Below are positions 12,496 through 14,481 of a stretch of DNA of 14,481 nt, piece by piece. The notes below the pieces were generated by a model. The model had not been told where the DNA came from and searched no databases. It saw nothing but the letters and a program-made list of their open reading frames with translations. Numbering within the stretch: position 1 is the stretch's first letter; every line of letters starts with the position of its first letter. Source of the DNA: JBNJEA01 sp051745395 (lineage in GTDB: Bacteria; Desulfobacterota; Desulfobacteria; Desulfobacterales; Desulfosalsimonadaceae); the NCBI GenBank assembly GCA_051745395.1, contig JBNJEA010000079.1, positions 1 through 14,481 on the forward strand, given 5' to 3'. The translations under genes and the position numbers were made by a program.

Positions 12496-12523
12496 ATGCG
12501 CCGGGCCGACGCCCGGGGCGCAT
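12496..12523 (-). terminator. Hairpin downstream of the FKBP gene
   Basis: ATGCGCC plus GGGC (12496-12506) pairs with GCCC and GGCGCAT (12511-12523) with a 2-nt bulge and a 4-nt loop. It begins 3 bp beyond the minus-strand stop. Only TTC follows on that strand, so it is not a classical terminator. With the 12445-12481 hairpin it fills the convergent gap. Confidence 0.5.
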
Positions 12524-12526
12524 GCA

Positions 12527-12958
12527 TTATTGAATTTCTTCCAACTGAATCTCGAAAGTCAGGTCCTTGCCCGCCAGGGGATGGTTGGCATCGAGCTTGA
12601 CCTGGTTTTCGTTGACTTCAGTCACGGTCACCACGACGGTCTGACCGTCCTGCTGCTTGAGTTCGAGTTGCTGGCCGACTTCCGGGTCGATATTTTCGGG
12701 AAACTGGGACTTGTCCACATCAATGACCATTTCGCTGCGGTAATCGCCGTAGGCCTTGTCCGGCGAAATGGTTTCTGTCTTGGTATCCTCGGGCGCCATG
12801 CCGATGACCGCTTCCTCTACACCGGGAATGATGTTGCCTTCACCGATGGTAAATTCCAGCGGATCGCGCCCTTCCGATGAATCAAACACCGTCCCGTCGT
12901 TGAGGGTGCCCTTGTAATGAATTTTTACGGTGTCACCTGATTTTGCCTGCGTCATCAT
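12527..12958 (-). CDS. SlyD-like FKBP-type peptidyl-prolyl cis-trans isomerase
   Basis: A 143-residue cytosolic prolyl isomerase and folding helper. The N-terminal FKBP strand pattern GDTVKIHYKGTLNDGTVFDS and PLEFTIGEGNIIPGVEEAVIGM is diagnostic. Residues about 68-128 form the insert-in-flap domain typical of SlyD (QFPENIDPEVGQQ, then VTVTEVNENQVKLDANHPLAGK), and the FKBP fold closes with LTFEIQLEEI. The His/Cys-rich metal-binding tail found in E. coli SlyD is absent, so nickel delivery is unlikely and this is closer to the short tail-less SlyD-like group. Two ATGs lie in tandem: AAAGGAG is only 4 nt from the first (12958) and 7 nt from the second (12955), so the second is the likelier start. 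It converges with the LarA-like gene. Confidence 0.95.
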   Translation of the reverse strand: MMTQAKSGDTVKIHYKGTLNDGTVFDSSEGRDPLEFTIGEGNIIPGVEEAVIGMAPEDTKTETISPDKAYGDYRSEMVIDVDKSQFPENIDPEVGQQLELKQQDGQTVVVTVTEVNENQVKLDANHPLAGKDLTFEIQLEEIQ

Positions 12959-13439
12959 TAAACTCCTTTCGATTGGTTTGCTTTGTTCGTTTAATAGACC
13001 TTTTCAATATGGGTAACCGATGGGTTTTTTCCGGGCGACAGGAAAATGCCCATCCAATGTTTCAACCCGGCGTCACCTCGACGCCGGGGGAAATAAAAAA
13101 GGATGCATCACAGGATAGACCGTCTGAAACCGGTTCGAGATGGCGGCATTACGACAGCAGGGGTCGGTACAGGATGGGCCAAATGCAGGAAACAACCTTT
13201 TGTGTGGGGCGGTCTGTTTTTGCTTGAGTATAGGGTTTGCGAAATGAATATGCAACCTTCGCCTTTGGTTTCAATTGAATTTTCGGGAAAAAACGCCTTT
13301 TGTGTCTATAATCCCCCCATCCAATTCCATGACAAAATTATACATCCTTTCGCACCTGTCAACCGATCTCCGGCAATTTTTCGATTGCGCATCGGATCCG
13401 CCGGCCGCGGTGGACTTCGGCCGCTTTTGCAATGCCCGT
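12959..13439. other. Gene-free intergenic stretch with a 9-bp hairpin
   Basis: No convincing gene. CCCGGCGTC (13066-13074) pairs with GACGCCGGG (13080-13088) over a 5-nt loop, without a T-run. Short plus-strand frames (for example from ATG 13329, 43 codons) have no ribosome site. A lone TATAAT occurs at 13307-13312 without a suitably spaced -35. Codon-like patterns are weak throughout. Confidence 0.4.
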
Positions 13440-13466
13440 AAAAAAAGCCCTCTCGATTGAGAGGGC
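13440..13466 (-). terminator. Intrinsic terminator of the acyl-CoA synthetase gene
   Basis: On the minus strand GCCCTCTC (13466-13459) pairs with GAGAGGGC (13454-13447) with a 4-nt loop and is followed by seven T (13446-13440). It is 124 bp beyond the acyl-CoA synthetase stop. Confidence 0.85.
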
Positions 13467-13488
13467 TTTACGGGGGGAGGGGAGTCAT

Positions 13489-13534
13489 ACCACCCGCTCG
13501 GCGGGTGGTTTTATTTCCCGGGGGAGCGGGAAAT
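13489..13534. repeat. Two adjacent hairpins between gene end and terminator
   Basis: ACCACCCGC (13489-13497) pairs with GCGGGTGGT (13501-13509), and ATTTCCCG (13513-13520) pairs with CGGGAAAT (13527-13534). Together with the terminator at 13440-13466 they make three hairpins in series in the 3' untranslated part of the acyl-CoA synthetase transcript. The first is followed on the plus strand by TTTATTT, so it might also stop plus-strand transcription. Confidence 0.55.
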
Positions 13535-13590
13535 AAATCTTCGTACGCCGGCAAAAATCATACACGTTTCACCGGCCGCGGCCGATGCGG

Positions 13591-14481
13591 TTACCCCACT
13601 TTTCGCTCCCGACCGCTCCATTCCTTTTCCCGGAGTTTAAATTTCTGGATCTTTCCGGTGGCGGTTTTGGGCAGATCCCCGAATTCAATATATTTCGGGG
13701 CCTTGAACCGGGCCATATGGTTTTTGCAAAATTCGATAATATCTTCGGCACTCGGCGCCCGGTCCGGTTTCAGGGAAATATAGGCCTTGGGCACCTCGCC
13801 CCATTTCGGGTGCGGGGTGGACACCACGGCGACTTCCATCACATCCGGATGCTTGTAAAGGGTGTTTTCGACTTCCACCGTGGAAATGTTTTCCCCACCA
13901 CTGATAATGATGTCTTTTTTCCGGTCCATAATCTGGATGTAGCCGTCCGGATGCATCACTGCCAGATCGCCGCTGTGGAACCAGCCGCCTTCAAAAACCT
14001 TTTCGGTTTCCGCCGGGTCCTTGTAATAGCCGAGCATGACGTTGTTGCCCCGCATCATGATCTCGCCGATGGCCTGGCTGTCGCGCGGAACGGACTGCAT
14101 GGTCTGAGGGTCCTTGACATCCAGGTGCAGGGCATTGACATAGGGCACCCCCTGCCGGGCCTTGATTTGCGCGCGTTCTTCCGGGGACAGATTGTCCCAT
14201 TTGCTTTTCCACTTGCATATCGAATGCGGCCCGAAGACTTCGGTCAAACCGTAGGTCTGGGTAATGTTGACGCCAACGGCTTCCATGTTTTCGATGACCT
14301 GCGGCGCCGGCGGGGCTCCGGCGGTCATGAGCTCGAGGCGGTGGTCGAGCGTAATATGGTTTTCCGTGGCGTAAGACGAAAGGCCGATCAGTACCGTGGG
14401 CGCGGCGCACAGATGCGTTACCTGCTCTTTTTCGATGACCTCATAAATGGTCTGCGGCTCGACTTTGCGCAGACAGACATG
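13591..14481 (-). CDS. AMP-forming acyl-CoA synthetase, C-terminal part (5' end outside the window)
   Basis: 296 codons of an ANL-superfamily ligase; the frame is open to the window edge, and the in-frame ATG at 14328 is internal. It adenylates a carboxylic acid and transfers it to CoA. Visible motifs in order: HVCLRKVEPQTIYEVIEKEQ, TAGAPP, the ATP-binding TQTYGLTE, FEGGWFHSGDLAVMHPDGY, the hinge DRKKDIIISGGENIS, and the C-terminal catalytic lysine segment PKTATGKIQKFKLR. The RAQIKARQGVPY insert and SICKWKSKWDNLSPEER resemble the PRK08162/DmdB-like group (medium- or short-chain acyl-CoA and methylmercaptopropionyl-CoA ligases), not FadD long-chain enzymes. The substrate cannot be fixed without the N-terminal half. 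It ends TAA at 13593-13591, with a hairpin-rich 3' region. Confidence 0.92.
   Translation of the reverse strand, partial: HVCLRKVEPQTIYEVIEKEQVTHLCAAPTVLIGLSSYATENHITLDHRLELMTAGAPPAPQVIENMEAVGVNITQTYGLTEVFGPHSICKWKSKWDNLSPEERAQIKARQGVPYVNALHLDVKDPQTMQSVPRDSQAIGEIMMRGNNVMLGYYKDPAETEKVFEGGWFHSGDLAVMHPDGYIQIMDRKKDIIISGGENISTVEVENTLYKHPDVMEVAVVSTPHPKWGEVPKAYISLKPDRAPSAEDIIEFCKNHMARFKAPKYIEFGDLPKTATGKIQKFKLREKEWSGRERKVG

Noticed and set aside
13120..13150. tRNA-like GGTTCGA segment
   Set aside because: No acceptor, D-arm or anticodon stem can be built around it.
13329..13460. 43-codon plus-strand frame MTKLYILSHL... downstream of a TATAAT
   Set aside because: No ribosome site, no properly spaced -35 element, and the last codons run into the minus-strand terminator hairpin.

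Overview
The window reads as chromosomal accessory/housekeeping DNA from a Gram-negative, probably anaerobic bacterium. I suspect a Desulfobacterota (sulfate-reducer-like) genome. This is inferred from the mix of families (hemerythrin-like protein, LarA-type DUF2088 protein, DmdB/PRK08162-like acyl-CoA synthetase, small Cys/Trp-rich protein) and from many dispersed palindromic repeats. There is no rRNA, tRNA or other decisive taxonomic marker.

Layout. (1) 1-1700 is AT-richer and looks decayed: the 3' end of a membrane PH-like protein, a start-less gene remnant, a minus-strand DUF3303-like gene with an apparent late amber stop, an unrecognised small ORF preceded by a terminator-ended structured leader or small RNA, and a 30-residue membrane peptide gene with its own terminator. 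(2) 1857-4538 holds a hemerythrin-domain protein, a convergent 61-residue Cys/Trp-rich protein, and a secreted beta-lactamase-fold serine hydrolase. (3) 4603-5815 holds a membrane-tail gene on the minus strand that seems to need a -1 frameshift at an A-AAA-AAG heptamer, a divergent coiled-coil/winged-helix protein, and a cold-shock protein with a TTG start. (4) 5816-6224 is non-coding, with a tandem repeat/palindrome and an orphan promoter. (5) 6225-8579 is a divergent pair: a membrane-anchored coiled-coil protein and a membrane metallophosphoesterase. (6) 8824-10293 is an exported subtilisin-family protease with an unusual N-terminal STN-like module. (7) 10294-11115 is a dense repeat cluster with four different palindromic elements. 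(8) 11116-14481 holds a LarA-family protein, a SlyD-like prolyl isomerase, a hairpin-rich gap and the C-terminal part of an AMP-forming acyl-CoA synthetase.

The genes are mostly single transcription units flanked by their own hairpins, not one operon, and I see no obvious defence or mobile-element cassette. The points most worth checking are the frameshift gene at 4603-4967, the candidate minus-strand RNA at 1241-1380, the nested-palindrome cluster at 10331-11009, and the STN-S8 protease architecture.
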